A stretch of 64,000 bases of DNA from Opitutaceae bacterium TAV5 (GTDB lineage Bacteria; Verrucomicrobiota; Verrucomicrobiia; Opitutales; Opitutaceae). Where the stretch lies: NCBI GenBank assembly GCA_000242935.3, contig CP007053.1, positions 3,953,001 through 4,017,000 on the forward strand. Direction: 5' to 3'. The notes beneath the pieces were generated by a model. The model did no database searches, had not been told where the DNA came from, and worked only from the letters and a program-made list of their open reading frames with translations. This document shows, one piece after another, positions 40,320 through 49,245 of the stretch (positions within the stretch are counted from its first letter, which is position 1; each line of letters begins with the position of its first letter). Position numbers and translations under genes: made by a program.

Positions 40320-41180
40320 TCACCGTGAAGGCACCGGTATCCACTGGTCCAGATGCGCCAGGGCCTGGTTGCCGACCTCGATCAGTGCGGCGATTTCCAG
40401 TGTCTCTTCCTTTGGGACCAGACTTTCTCCCGTATCGAAAAACGTCAGCATGCCATCGATGAAGCGGGGGAAAAAATCATCCATCTGCGAAATCACGGCA
40501 GACTTGTCCTGACCGTAGCGCAACGACATCTGGAAGGGATGCCCGTCCATCAGGTTGACGACGCCACGGCGTCCGTCGGCATAGTCGATCAGCATGAGAT
40601 CGGACCGGAGATTGCCGCAATGCATCACGCGACGCGCGCCCACGCCCAGCGCCATGACGAGCATTTCGAGCTGATGGATCGCGTAGACCGGAAAAATGCC
40701 GCCGCCCCGTGTCGCTGCGAAATGGACCGTCGCATCCCCGACCTCTTGCGCCAGCGTCTGCTCCAGAGCGGACCCGAAACGCAGCGCCGAGCAGGACATC
40801 ACGGGTGTGCCGTGGGCTTCGGCTTTTGAGAAAAGCCGGGCGGCTGCCTCCAGGGAGGGCGCGAACGGCTTGTCGATATAGACCGGCTTGCCACTGCGGA
40901 GAGGCAAATCCGCGAGTGCCTCGTGCTGCTCGGGGTTGTCGGGCGAAAGCACGATCAGGCAATCGCACGTTTCCACGACCTGCTCCACGTTTTTCGCAGG
41001 GCGCACTCCCTGCTCCCGGCACCAGTCTGCCAACGGCTTTTTGCCAAGGGGCGAGATTGCTTCCCAGGCAAAAGCGACCTCGTACCGGTCACTGAAACGG
41101 GAATCACGGATGAACGCCGGGTAGTTGTTGGCGTGCCACTCGTCGATGTAGTAGTCGATAAAACCGATTTTTTTCTTCAC
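40320..41180 (-). CDS. Divergent Gfo/Idh/MocA family oxidoreductase
   Basis: A 286-residue protein. It keeps the YIDKPFAPSLEAA segment (the EKP position is DKP) and an Ala/His-containing active-site helix, but its start, KKKIGFIDYYIDEWHANNYP, lacks the GxGxxG nucleotide-binding motif. It may bind cofactor differently or act non-catalytically. The gap to the upstream oxidoreductase gene is 5 bp, so they are co-translated. Members of this subgroup occur in glycan operons; function is inferred only. Confidence 0.8.
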   Translation of the reverse strand: MKKKIGFIDYYIDEWHANNYPAFIRDSRFSDRYEVAFAWEAISPLGKKPLADWCREQGVRPAKNVEQVVETCDCLIVLSPDNPEQHEALADLPLRSGKPVYIDKPFAPSLEAAARLFSKAEAHGTPVMSCSALRFGSALEQTLAQEVGDATVHFAATRGGGIFPVYAIHQLEMLVMALGVGARRVMHCGNLRSDLMLIDYADGRRGVVNLMDGHPFQMSLRYGQDKSAVISQMDDFFPRFIDGMLTFFDTGESLVPKEETLEIAALIEVGNQALAHLDQWIPVPSR

Positions 41181-41185
41181 GGGAT

Positions 41186-42139
41186 TCAGGCGGTGTAAAC
41201 GTTCTGTATGATTTCCAGGGCGCGCAGGCCGTCGCGGGCGGTACAGCCGAGCGGCTCTTCTCCGCGAATCGCACGGAAAAAGTGAGCCATCTCCTCGACG
41301 AAACCCAAGCTGGATTTGACGGCAATAATCTGCGGCTCTCCTCCTTCGGCCGGCAGCACGCGAATCTCCGTGTCGCGGTCGTAGTCGAAAAAGATCCGGC
41401 CCTTCGTGCCCATGATGTCAATGACCGCCGATCCCGTGCCGGCGATCCACGACGCGGTGAACGCACCGACGGCACCCTGTTCCGATTTGACGATCAGGAT
41501 ACCGGTATCCTCGACATCGATACCCGGCAGGGAGGTATGCGTGAACCCGCGCTGTCCGCCGATCTCGCCGCAGAGGAAGCGGAAAAGGTCCACCGAGTGG
41601 CTGGTGGTATCCATCAGCGCCCCTCCGCCGGCAATGGCGCGTTTGCCAAACCAGCGGTCTTTCAGGAAGGAGGCCGGACCGGCAAAGACATTGTTCAGGT
41701 AAACGATTTCGCCGATGGCCCCCGCCACGACCAGTTCCCGGATGCGGCGGATGGCGGGCAGAAAGCGATGCCGGAAACCGGGCATGAGCAGGGCGGACGA
41801 ACGCTCCGCCGCCTCCAGCACGCGCCGACCGGATTCCAGGGTGTGCGCGAGCGGCTTCTCGCAGATGACATGGATGCCGCGGGCGAGTGCCGCGACCGCG
41901 ATATGCTCGTGATCCGCCGGTGGCGTGCAGATGCAGACGACGTCGGCCAGGCCGGATTCGATCAGTTCATCTGCAGTGTCGAAGACCCGGGGATTTCTTG
42001 GCAGGCCGGAGGCCATCTTTTCGGCGGCCGGCCGATGAAGATCGGCCAAGGCGGTCACCGTCGCTCCGTTTGCGCGACAGGCGTTTGCGTGATGTGCGGC
42101 GATCCCGCCGCAACCAATAATACCGATGCGTGGTTGCAT
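41186..42139 (-). CDS. Gfo/Idh/MocA family oxidoreductase
   Basis: A 317-residue oxidoreductase with a full Rossmann motif (IGIIGCGGIAAHHANAC), HVICEKPLAHTLESGR with the conserved EKP, and GGALMDTTSHSVDLFRFL in the active-site region. The three members are diverged paralogues, so each may perform a separate oxidation or reduction of one sugar. It lies 33 bp after the AGE epimerase gene. Confidence 0.92.
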   Translation of the reverse strand: MQPRIGIIGCGGIAAHHANACRANGATVTALADLHRPAAEKMASGLPRNPRVFDTADELIESGLADVVCICTPPADHEHIAVAALARGIHVICEKPLAHTLESGRRVLEAAERSSALLMPGFRHRFLPAIRRIRELVVAGAIGEIVYLNNVFAGPASFLKDRWFGKRAIAGGGALMDTTSHSVDLFRFLCGEIGGQRGFTHTSLPGIDVEDTGILIVKSEQGAVGAFTASWIAGTGSAVIDIMGTKGRIFFDYDRDTEIRVLPAEGGEPQIIAVKSSLGFVEEMAHFFRAIRGEEPLGCTARDGLRALEIIQNVYTA

Positions 42140-42172
42140 AGAAAAAGTGTCGGGGAGTTGCGTCGTCGCCTT

Positions 42173-43486
42173 TCAGGGGGCCCGCGCAGCCATAATGCGG
42201 TCGAGCGAGCGGAGGCAGAGACGGAGCGCCCGGACGACATGAAAATCCACCTTCCAGTTGGTGCCTCCGCGGTAGTTTTCGCCGGTCAGGCGGTGTCCGT
42301 CCATATCGACGACGGAAAACCAGCAGCCGGTGCCGTCGCGGGCCATGTTGTCGAAGCTCCAGCGGGTGATCCGCTCGAAATGGCGCAGATAGTTCTCTTC
42401 ACCGGTCACCTCGTAGAGGCGCATCAGCGTGATCATGGCCTCGTTCTGGCTCCACCAGAGGATGCGGGTATCCCGGGTGGGGCCATCGGGCGGGCCGATG
42501 TAGTTCACGCCGACGCCGTCGCGAAGTCCGTATTCAAAAAATCCTGACATGAGATTTTCCCACCAAGGTCGAAGGCTGGCGGGCTCTCCTCCGAAGGTCT
42601 GCACGGCGTCGAGCACATACCAGAGCATCTCCATGTTGTGCCCGTAGCAGGTGATGGTGTTGAATTGCCCGTTCTCCCAAGGCCGGGCGTCTTCGATCGG
42701 CCGGAAATCCCGGGTCAGTGCATAATAGCCGTTGCCGTTGGGCGCGTGAAAGCGCGTGCACATGATGTCGATGAGCTGCTGCGCGCGGCGGCGGTAGATA
42801 TCCCGCGGGCTGGACCGGTAAAGGCGGGCCAGGGCCAGAATCATGTGCAGGTGCGTGGCGCTCTGTTTGCGGAGATTCAGCCGATGGGCGGGCGGCAGGT
42901 CGCGGCGGTCGAAATAACCTCCGTGAAGCGGATCCGCGGAGCGAGCCTCGATCAGCTCGAAGGTTTTCCGGGCATACTCCCGGGCCTCCGGATCGCCGAT
43001 CATGCGAAAAAGCTCGGCGAGGATATAGATCGCGTAGATCTCGCCGACGCCGACTTTCGACGGGTCCGCGACGCTGCCGTCGCGATTCAGCTCCCAGTGC
43101 CATCCGCCGTCCTTTTTGTCGTGGAATTTTACGACCAGAAAACGGAACTGGCGCTCATACTCCGCCTGAAGCTCCCGCCTGCGCGCCGGCTCGCGACAGC
43201 GATGGAGGGCGAGCGCGTAGTTGTAGAGCATGCGCAGGTGGACGATCAGGTTTTTCTCCGTCCGTCCGGTCGGTCGCAACTCCTCGTCGAGAAACACGAG
43301 GAAGCCGCCATGGCGCTCGTCGCGGAGCCGGGGAGACGTCCAGAAGGCCAGCGTGCGGTCGAGCTGGTTTCCCAGTTCGACCTTCCAGTCCGCCAGCGTC
43401 CTGCTCCCGACGCCGGCGACGCCATCGTCCGTTGCGAAACACAAGGAGACGCCTGAGGCAAACCGGACTGGAGAGAAGGATGGCAC
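42173..43486 (-). CDS. AGE family epimerase (N-acylglucosamine / cellobiose 2-epimerase-like)
   Basis: A 437-residue (alpha/alpha)6-barrel sugar epimerase. Family features are KNLIVHLRMLYNYALALHRC, HDKKDGGWHWELNRDG, EIYAIYILAELFRM, HGGYFDRRDLPP, QSATHLHMILALARLYR, CYGHNMEMLWYVLDAV and ILWWSQNEAMITLMRLYEVT, with the barrel-lining His residues expected of cellobiose 2-epimerase and N-acyl-D-glucosamine 2-epimerase. The N-terminal 25 residues are not conserved-looking. It lies 12 bp after the secreted protein gene. Substrate is undetermined. Confidence 0.9.
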   Translation of the reverse strand: MPSFSPVRFASGVSLCFATDDGVAGVGSRTLADWKVELGNQLDRTLAFWTSPRLRDERHGGFLVFLDEELRPTGRTEKNLIVHLRMLYNYALALHRCREPARRRELQAEYERQFRFLVVKFHDKKDGGWHWELNRDGSVADPSKVGVGEIYAIYILAELFRMIGDPEAREYARKTFELIEARSADPLHGGYFDRRDLPPAHRLNLRKQSATHLHMILALARLYRSSPRDIYRRRAQQLIDIMCTRFHAPNGNGYYALTRDFRPIEDARPWENGQFNTITCYGHNMEMLWYVLDAVQTFGGEPASLRPWWENLMSGFFEYGLRDGVGVNYIGPPDGPTRDTRILWWSQNEAMITLMRLYEVTGEENYLRHFERITRWSFDNMARDGTGCWFSVVDMDGHRLTGENYRGGTNWKVDFHVVRALRLCLRSLDRIMAARAP

Positions 43487-43498
43487 GACGGGGAGCGT

Positions 43499-45088
43499 TT
43501 ACTTGTGAAGCCTGATTCCGGAAAAGGTGACTTTGCCTTTCACCTGTTTGTCGGTGGACGAGACCTGCAGACGCAGCCCGGCAATGCGATCGAGATCGGC
43601 GATGCCATTGGCCGTGGGGAAACACCATTTGTTGCGGACGACCTGGCCGAGCAGGATTTCCTGGCGGCCTTTTTTCGGCGTCACCGGCAGATCCCAGACG
43701 TCACCGTCCTGGTCGACCAGTGACACGCCAACGACGGCGCCGTGAGTCTCCATCACGAGGTTCAGCACAAAAGAGATACTCCTGACGTCGGAAAAGTCGG
43801 CGAGCGTCCGGAACGGGAGCGCGTACTGCACGTAGCAACCGGTGTCTTCGATATCGAAAGTCAGGTCGGCACGGGCACCGTCCCAGGCGATGTCGCCCTT
43901 CGACTTGTAAACGGACCAGGCGGGGATGCTGGTCGCCGGCAACTCCGCCACCGGGCCTTTCCAGGCCGGCGCCACGGGGACCGGCGGAGGAGGCGCGGGC
44001 CGGGTCCAGTCGATCCGGATCTGCGGCCACATGGCATCTCCGCCAAGCAGGGCCATGATGTTGTTGCCCGCGTCGCAGACATTGCCGACGCCGGGTTTCA
44101 TGGCTTCCGGCACGTTCCGGATCAGGAGCCGCTCGTAATGCTTGATTTCATACGGAGAGCCAAGACGGCGCACGACGGTGAGCCAGTACGCGCCGCCCGA
44201 GGCAGGCCCGTGGGACTCCCTGAGCATGGGGTAAAATTTCTCGTCCGGCGGCGTGATGTAGGATGCGGCGAAGACATTGGCCAGGCCGTCGGGGTAGTGT
44301 TTTTCAAGTTCGAAAACAAAGCCGTCAAAGGGATCGCCGAACCAGCCATAGTATCCATGTTTGGGTGACCAGAACTTACGAAGCCCTTCCCGCGTGTTTT
44401 TCTCGATCTCGCGTGCGCGGGCCGCCGATGCCAGATCACCGAGCGCCTCGAAGAAGCGCGCGCCTTCATCCACGCCGACGCAGACCTCGATGTTGTCCAT
44501 GAGGTATTTCACACCGTGCGAGGGCTTGGCATAGGTGAGCCCGTCGCGGGGATCCAGCGTCAGCCCGATCGCGTCGAGGCATTTCCGGGCCGCCGGCAGC
44601 AATTCCCTGGCGACAGCCTCGTTTTTTGTGGCCTTCCAGTAGCGCCACAGGGTTTGCAGGTAAGTCGACGCGTAGGAGTCGGTCGAATCGAAATCGCCGG
44701 TGGAAGCGTACTGCGACAGCGTGCCTTTATAGTCGTTGACGGTGCCATCCGGATTCTGGTGCGCGGCGTACCAGCGGAGCCACTTCTCGACGAGGACAAG
44801 ATCCTCTTTTACCGGGCGGACTTCCCAGGCCGCCAGCACGCCCATGACGGCAATGTTGGAAAAATAAGGAACCGCCCAGAGCTTGTCGCCCTCGTTCTGC
44901 AGACGGATCAGGCCATCGGGCACCTGCGCGTCACGGATCACCGTGAGGCACGCATCGATGGCGGCGAGTTTTTCGGGCGAGACATTCCCGGCGGCAGCGG
45001 CGGCAGATGTCGGTGACGCAGTGGCGAACAGGCAGGCAAGCAGCAAGCCGCCGGGAAACGGGCGGGAGGCAGGGATGTTTGTTGGCAT
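43499..45088 (-). CDS. Secreted helical-barrel protein with C-terminal beta-sandwich; putative glycan-active enzyme
   Basis: A 529-residue exported protein (signal GGLLLACLFATASPTSAAAA). Residues 35-360 read as repeated helical hairpins of a six-hairpin (alpha/alpha) toroid: LWAVPYFSNIAVMGVLAAWE, WYAAHQNPDGTVNDYKG, DSTDSYASTYLQTLWRYWKA, YYGWFGDPFDGFVFELEKHY. The last 170 residues (from about 360) form a separate beta-rich, carbohydrate-binding-like domain. No GH family was identified with certainty. Between a pseudopilin and an AGE epimerase, it most likely attacks an extracellular glycan. Confidence 0.65.
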   Translation of the reverse strand: MPTNIPASRPFPGGLLLACLFATASPTSAAAAAGNVSPEKLAAIDACLTVIRDAQVPDGLIRLQNEGDKLWAVPYFSNIAVMGVLAAWEVRPVKEDLVLVEKWLRWYAAHQNPDGTVNDYKGTLSQYASTGDFDSTDSYASTYLQTLWRYWKATKNEAVARELLPAARKCLDAIGLTLDPRDGLTYAKPSHGVKYLMDNIEVCVGVDEGARFFEALGDLASAARAREIEKNTREGLRKFWSPKHGYYGWFGDPFDGFVFELEKHYPDGLANVFAASYITPPDEKFYPMLRESHGPASGGAYWLTVVRRLGSPYEIKHYERLLIRNVPEAMKPGVGNVCDAGNNIMALLGGDAMWPQIRIDWTRPAPPPPVPVAPAWKGPVAELPATSIPAWSVYKSKGDIAWDGARADLTFDIEDTGCYVQYALPFRTLADFSDVRSISFVLNLVMETHGAVVGVSLVDQDGDVWDLPVTPKKGRQEILLGQVVRNKWCFPTANGIADLDRIAGLRLQVSSTDKQVKGKVTFSGIRLHK

Positions 45089-45163
45089 AGGAGAAAGTGC
45101 GGAACCGGCGGGGGCGGGAAATCAGCGGAACACGGTTTTGGCAGTCATCATGGAAAGGGAAAA

Positions 45164-45940
45164 TCAGCGGTAGGGAGATTTCTGGCTGGTCGGACGGAAA
45201 ACAGGCATGCCGGTAGCGACATGCCCGTCCGCGAACAGCATGTTGCCCTGGTGGTTCCCGTGCGGGCCGATTCCTTCGGCGTCTCCGTTGGGGACGTCGG
45301 GATTTGTCCTCTCCGCCATAAGCCAGACCCGGGAGGGATTCTGCTCCTGGGAGGCATCCGCCAGGCCGCTGGCGACCGCATCCGGATCGAGTGGATCAGC
45401 GAGCGTCGTGCGCCGTCCGTACACGCTGGCGCCCATGTACCATATGTAGCATGCCTTGGCCCTGACGGCCCCGAAATATGAACTCTCTCCCGTCGTCTTC
45501 AGGGCAGGGCACACCCCCACATTCCGGTTATCGAGGTAGGTGCTCAGGTAAGAGTAGACGCTGTCCGGTCTGGTCCAGACGAGTTCTTCGTCGCCCAAAT
45601 AATCATAGGCGGGAAAATCCCGCAGGGTATAGCCTCCCGCATCCCACAACTTCCCGGAGCCGTTGGGCAACTGCTTGTGATCCGCCTCGTACAAGGCCAG
45701 GGCGACGCCAAACTGGCGGAGATTGCCGAGGCAGACGGCCTTGGCCGCCTTGCTGCGCACCATGCCGAGCCCCGAGATGATAATGGCTGCCAGAATACCG
45801 ATGATGGCGATGACGGCGAGCAGTTCGATCAGGGTGAACGCCCCTGATGCTTTTCTTCCGAAACGGGAAATTCCCGGATAAACTCCGGACAATTCTGTCC
45901 GGATAAAATGAATACGTGTGCTATGGTGTTTCTTGTCCAT
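45164..45940 (-). CDS. Pseudopilin with H-x(n)-DG C-terminus
   Basis: A 258-residue pseudopilin. Prepilin motif AFTLIELLAVIAIIGILAAI follows a 33-residue leader, again with Ala rather than Gly before Phe. The C-terminal box is HQGNMLFADGHVATGM. Its domain differs from the locus 1 pseudopilin (259 residues) except in the helix and the DGHV box. The start lies inside the regulator gene (20-bp overlap), so the two are probably translationally coupled. Confidence 0.88.
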   Translation of the reverse strand: MDKKHHSTRIHFIRTELSGVYPGISRFGRKASGAFTLIELLAVIAIIGILAAIIISGLGMVRSKAAKAVCLGNLRQFGVALALYEADHKQLPNGSGKLWDAGGYTLRDFPAYDYLGDEELVWTRPDSVYSYLSTYLDNRNVGVCPALKTTGESSYFGAVRAKACYIWYMGASVYGRRTTLADPLDPDAVASGLADASQEQNPSRVWLMAERTNPDVPNGDAEGIGPHGNHQGNMLFADGHVATGMPVFRPTSQKSPYR

Positions 45941-47057
45941 TGGTTGCGGGCGCTGCCGGCAGCGTGCCCTTCAGCCGGACCGGCAGCGGCGGTTCCGGCT
46001 GGCCCAGCGTCCGCCGCATCAGGAGCGACAACAGCCGGGAGGCGATTTCCTTTATATCTACATCGTAGCGAAGAACCGGCACACCGTAGTGAAGGTTTAT
46101 GCCCTTGTTGGCCAGGGTGAGCACCACGATATCGTCGGGAACGGATATCTGGCGCTTCACCAGAGCAAGAGCCACGCCACGCGCGGCGATGTCGTCGGAT
46201 ACGATCAACGCATCCGGCCGATCGGCCCGGCCGCTCCAGGACGGAGCCGCCTGCAACACGCGCTGGTAACCCTCCCGCTCGAACGACGCTCCGCCGCGAT
46301 CGACCTGCAACTGGAGAATTTCCGGCTCGGGCAAACCGAGTTCCCGCACCGCGGCGGATAACCCCTCGAGGTCGTCGAGACGGTCGTTTTCCGCCTCGGC
46401 AAAACTCCTGACATAGGCGATGCGCCTCCGCCCGAGGGAAGCGAGATGCCTCACGCTCTGCCAGGCAAAATCCCGGTAGTCGAGCAACACATCGGGCGTC
46501 TCGCTCTCCACTCCCCAGTGCACGACCGGCAGCTTGTGGTCCTCCACCGGCAGGTTGCCCCCCTGCAACACCGAATTCAGGTCGATGATGCCGGTGAAGG
46601 AATAATTGGAGAGATCCGTCATCAACTGGTTGAAAACCGGATCCACCCGCTCCCCCTCCTGCCGGCGAAAGCTCCACGCACCATCGTACATGCGGCAGAT
46701 CCAGCCCAGCCGGCTGCCCTCCAGACGCAGGTGGTTCATCAGCGTGCGGGCAAACCAGGCCGGCTCGTCCGAAAGGCTGGATTCCATCACGACCGCCACA
46801 TTCATCAGCTTCTGCCCCTGGGCCACGAAACAGCCCCGGCGCTGACGGCGATCCACCAGACCCGAAGCGGCCAGGCGCGAGAGCGCGCGGTTCAATGACA
46901 CCGTGGATACCCGTAACTCCCGCGCCATGTCGGCAACCGAAGGCAGGCGCTGGCCCGGCTTCAGGGTACCTTCCTCGATCAGCCTGCGAAGCTGGCGCTC
47001 CAGCTGAATGTCCGTCGAGTCAGCGGTTTGTATGTCGATTTTCAGATCAAGACGCAT
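45921..47057 (-). CDS. GntR-type wHTH regulator with LacI-like ligand-binding domain
   Basis: A 378-residue regulator. Residues about 10-80 form a GntR winged helix (LERQLRRLIEEGTLKPGQRL then PSVADMARELRVSTVSLNRA). From residue 85 a periplasmic-binding-protein-like effector domain follows (MNVAVVMESSLSDEPAWFAR, YVRSFAEAENDRLDDLEGL, DALIVSDDIAARGVALALVK). This domain order is typical of sugar-responsive regulators such as AraR. It is the first gene of the locus 2 minus arm and overlaps the pseudopilin gene by 20 bp. Confidence 0.9.
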   Translation of the reverse strand: MRLDLKIDIQTADSTDIQLERQLRRLIEEGTLKPGQRLPSVADMARELRVSTVSLNRALSRLAASGLVDRRQRRGCFVAQGQKLMNVAVVMESSLSDEPAWFARTLMNHLRLEGSRLGWICRMYDGAWSFRRQEGERVDPVFNQLMTDLSNYSFTGIIDLNSVLQGGNLPVEDHKLPVVHWGVESETPDVLLDYRDFAWQSVRHLASLGRRRIAYVRSFAEAENDRLDDLEGLSAAVRELGLPEPEILQLQVDRGGASFEREGYQRVLQAAPSWSGRADRPDALIVSDDIAARGVALALVKRQISVPDDIVVLTLANKGINLHYGVPVLRYDVDIKEIASRLLSLLMRRTLGQPEPPLPVRLKGTLPAAPATNGQETP

Positions 47058-47213
47058 GCGGCATGATGTCGTTGCACCGGAAAAGACGAGAGATAATCCG
47101 GTTCGTCAATTTAAATTTTCATTTATTTCTATCTAAAAAATATATGATAATATTATTTGACGAGAGAAAATTCCCCGACCACGGTTCGCCTCCGCACAGC
47201 CCTTGCTGAAATC
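47058..47213. promoter_or_regulatory. Divergent AT-rich promoter region of carbohydrate locus 2
   Basis: 156 bp separate the regulator (-) from the PEP-CTERM gene (+); the centre is markedly AT-rich (47109-47158). A 7-bp inverted repeat, TCGTCAA at 47103-47109 and TTGACGA at 47157-47163, brackets it. A regulator of the GntR/LacI hybrid type would be expected to bind here. Confidence 0.5.
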
Positions 47214-48095
47214 ATGAAAACGTCTCTCATCACATCCGGAGTCCTGGCAGGACTCGTTCTCGCGTCGCTGACGCTGCCGTGCCGCACCGAGGCCGCACTG
47301 ATTGCTTACGAAGGTTTCGACTACACGTCCGGTGACGCCCTGTCCGGCCAGGCGGGCGGCGATGGCTGGCTCGCTGGCGGATTCGCCTGGGGCGCCGCTC
47401 CGGTTTCCGGGGGAGAGGCCAACGCCACGGTCGGCGCGGGGAATCTCGATCATGCCGGCCTTTCCGCCACGGGGAATCATGCCGTTGTCTCGGCCGCGGG
47501 CGCTTACCCCAACCGGTATATCGCCGTTGCTCCTTATGGCGGACTTCCGTTCGGCAACGCCGGCAATCCGGTGACCGAACTCTGGATCGGATTTCTCTTT
47601 CAGCCGGATACAAGCAGCTTCGCACAGTTGCGCCTGAGCACGTTCGGTGCCGAAGGCGGGGGCAGTATCATGAGTTTCGGCTCATCGCTCGGCCACGCGG
47701 AACTGGGCAACGTCGTCAGCGAGGCCGACGACGTATTCGTTTCCGGGCAGACTTACTTCATCGCCGTCCAGATCCTGTTCAATACCGACTCCGGTGCCGC
47801 CGACACCGTGCACATGTACGTCAATCCGACGCCCGGCCCGGTCGCCCCGTCGGTCAGCGCCGCCCTTCTCACCAACACCGGCGCCGACATCAGTTTCGAG
47901 CGTATCGGTCTGGTCGCCGGCACATCGGCGGCGTTCGACGAAATCCGCATCGGCACCACCTTTGCCGATATAGCCCCGGCGGTGATTCCCGAACCCGCCG
48001 CCGCCGGCCTGATGCTCTGCGCAGTCGCACTTTCGGGAGCGTGGTTCCTCCGCAGACGCGCGGGTCGCGTTTCCGCCTCCGGTCACCTGCGGTAA
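47214..48095 (+). CDS. PEP-CTERM secreted protein
   Basis: A 293-residue exported protein: signal peptide MKTSLITSGVLAGLVLASLT, then a beta-rich domain opening ALIAYEGFDYTSGDALSGQA, a start shared by many Verrucomicrobia PEP-CTERM proteins (LamG/concanavalin-like). It ends VIPEPAAAGLMLCAVALSGA and a basic RRRAGR tail, the exosortase sorting signal. It is divergent from the regulator and first in the plus arm, with DUF4434 following 37 bp later. Confidence 0.85.
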   Translation: MKTSLITSGVLAGLVLASLTLPCRTEAALIAYEGFDYTSGDALSGQAGGDGWLAGGFAWGAAPVSGGEANATVGAGNLDHAGLSATGNHAVVSAAGAYPNRYIAVAPYGGLPFGNAGNPVTELWIGFLFQPDTSSFAQLRLSTFGAEGGGSIMSFGSSLGHAELGNVVSEADDVFVSGQTYFIAVQILFNTDSGAADTVHMYVNPTPGPVAPSVSAALLTNTGADISFERIGLVAGTSAAFDEIRIGTTFADIAPAVIPEPAAAGLMLCAVALSGAWFLRRRAGRVSASGHLR

Positions 48096-48132
48096 CACCG
48101 GCACCGCGCAAAACCCTTCCCGTATCCGTTCC

Positions 48133-49149
48133 ATGACGAGCGCAAAAATTACCGGCACGTTTGTCGATTTCTCCTTCCGTACCCACCAGGACGAGCGTCT
48201 GCTGGACTGGGACATCAACCGATGGAAGGAGGAGTTTGGCGACATGCGCGCGGCCGGTATCGACACCGTGATACCGGCGCGCGCCATGCTCTGGGGGCAG
48301 CCCTATTACCACTCCCGCATCTATCCCTGTTTCCAGGAACGCGACGTGCTCACGCCCTTCATGCAGGCCGCGGGGGAAACGGGCATGAAGGTTTTCCTCG
48401 CCGGCTATCTGAACAAACACTTTTTCACGGCAAGCGACGCCGACTTCGTCCGCATGATGAAGCGGGACAGGAACATCTATCGCACGCTCTATGCCGAGCA
48501 GTTCGAGCTCTATGCCGGCATGGCGGAGCTCGCCGGCTTCTACATCTCCAACGAACCGGACTACGACGCCAGCTCCGTGCCGCCGCGGACAGACGCTCTC
48601 GTCGAGTTCATGTCCGGCGTCTACGAGGACGCCAGGCAGATCGCCGACCTGCCGGTGATGACGTCCCCGTTTTTCTCGCTCGCCCGGCCGCCGGCCGTCG
48701 TGGCCGCCTGGTGGGATGCGCTGCTCGAAACCCGCATCTGCGATATCGTCGCGATGCAGGACGGCGTCGGCTGCGAACGCGGTATCACCGCCGCCGCTTC
48801 CCAGGGTTATTTCGCCGCGCTGGCTCCCGTTTACCGGAAACATGGCGTGGAATTCTGGCACAACCTCGAGACGTTCGTGATCGACCCGCGCTTCGGCCCG
48901 CTCGGTGAATCGTCCGACCCGTCCTTCCTCGTCCTGACGCCGGCGCCCGTCGAACGCATGGAGGAGCAATACCGGCGAAATGCGCGCTACGTGACCCGCA
49001 CCATCACCTGGGAATACGGCCATTTTCTCGGGCGCATCCAGGCCGGACGCGACTGGTACGCGGCCTTCTCGCGCTGGAATACCGGAAGCGGCGAACAGTC
49101 CGCCCCGGCCGTTCCCGACGAGGAGATGGCCGAAGAAGTGCTGACCTGA
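48133..49149 (+). CDS. DUF4434 domain protein, putative TIM-barrel glycosidase
   Basis: A 338-residue protein. The pattern GTFVDFSFRTHQDERLLDWD, WKEEFGDMRAAGIDTVIPAR and LAGFYISNEPDYD matches DUF4434, a TIM-barrel family predicted to be glycoside hydrolases; the NEP Glu is a plausible acid/base. No signal peptide is seen, so it should be cytoplasmic and act on imported oligosaccharides. It sits before an AGE epimerase and a sugar symporter on the same strand. Catalysis is not demonstrated for most of the family. Confidence 0.8.
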   Translation: MTSAKITGTFVDFSFRTHQDERLLDWDINRWKEEFGDMRAAGIDTVIPARAMLWGQPYYHSRIYPCFQERDVLTPFMQAAGETGMKVFLAGYLNKHFFTASDADFVRMMKRDRNIYRTLYAEQFELYAGMAELAGFYISNEPDYDASSVPPRTDALVEFMSGVYEDARQIADLPVMTSPFFSLARPPAVVAAWWDALLETRICDIVAMQDGVGCERGITAAASQGYFAALAPVYRKHGVEFWHNLETFVIDPRFGPLGESSDPSFLVLTPAPVERMEEQYRRNARYVTRTITWEYGHFLGRIQAGRDWYAAFSRWNTGSGEQSAPAVPDEEMAEEVLT

Positions 49150-49245
49150 AACAGAATCCGCCCGGCTCGCCGGCCGGGGAAACCGCAAGCAACCAGTATC
49201 CACACAATAGTTACACCGGCCGCCGACCGGGCGGCCAGACGCGAC

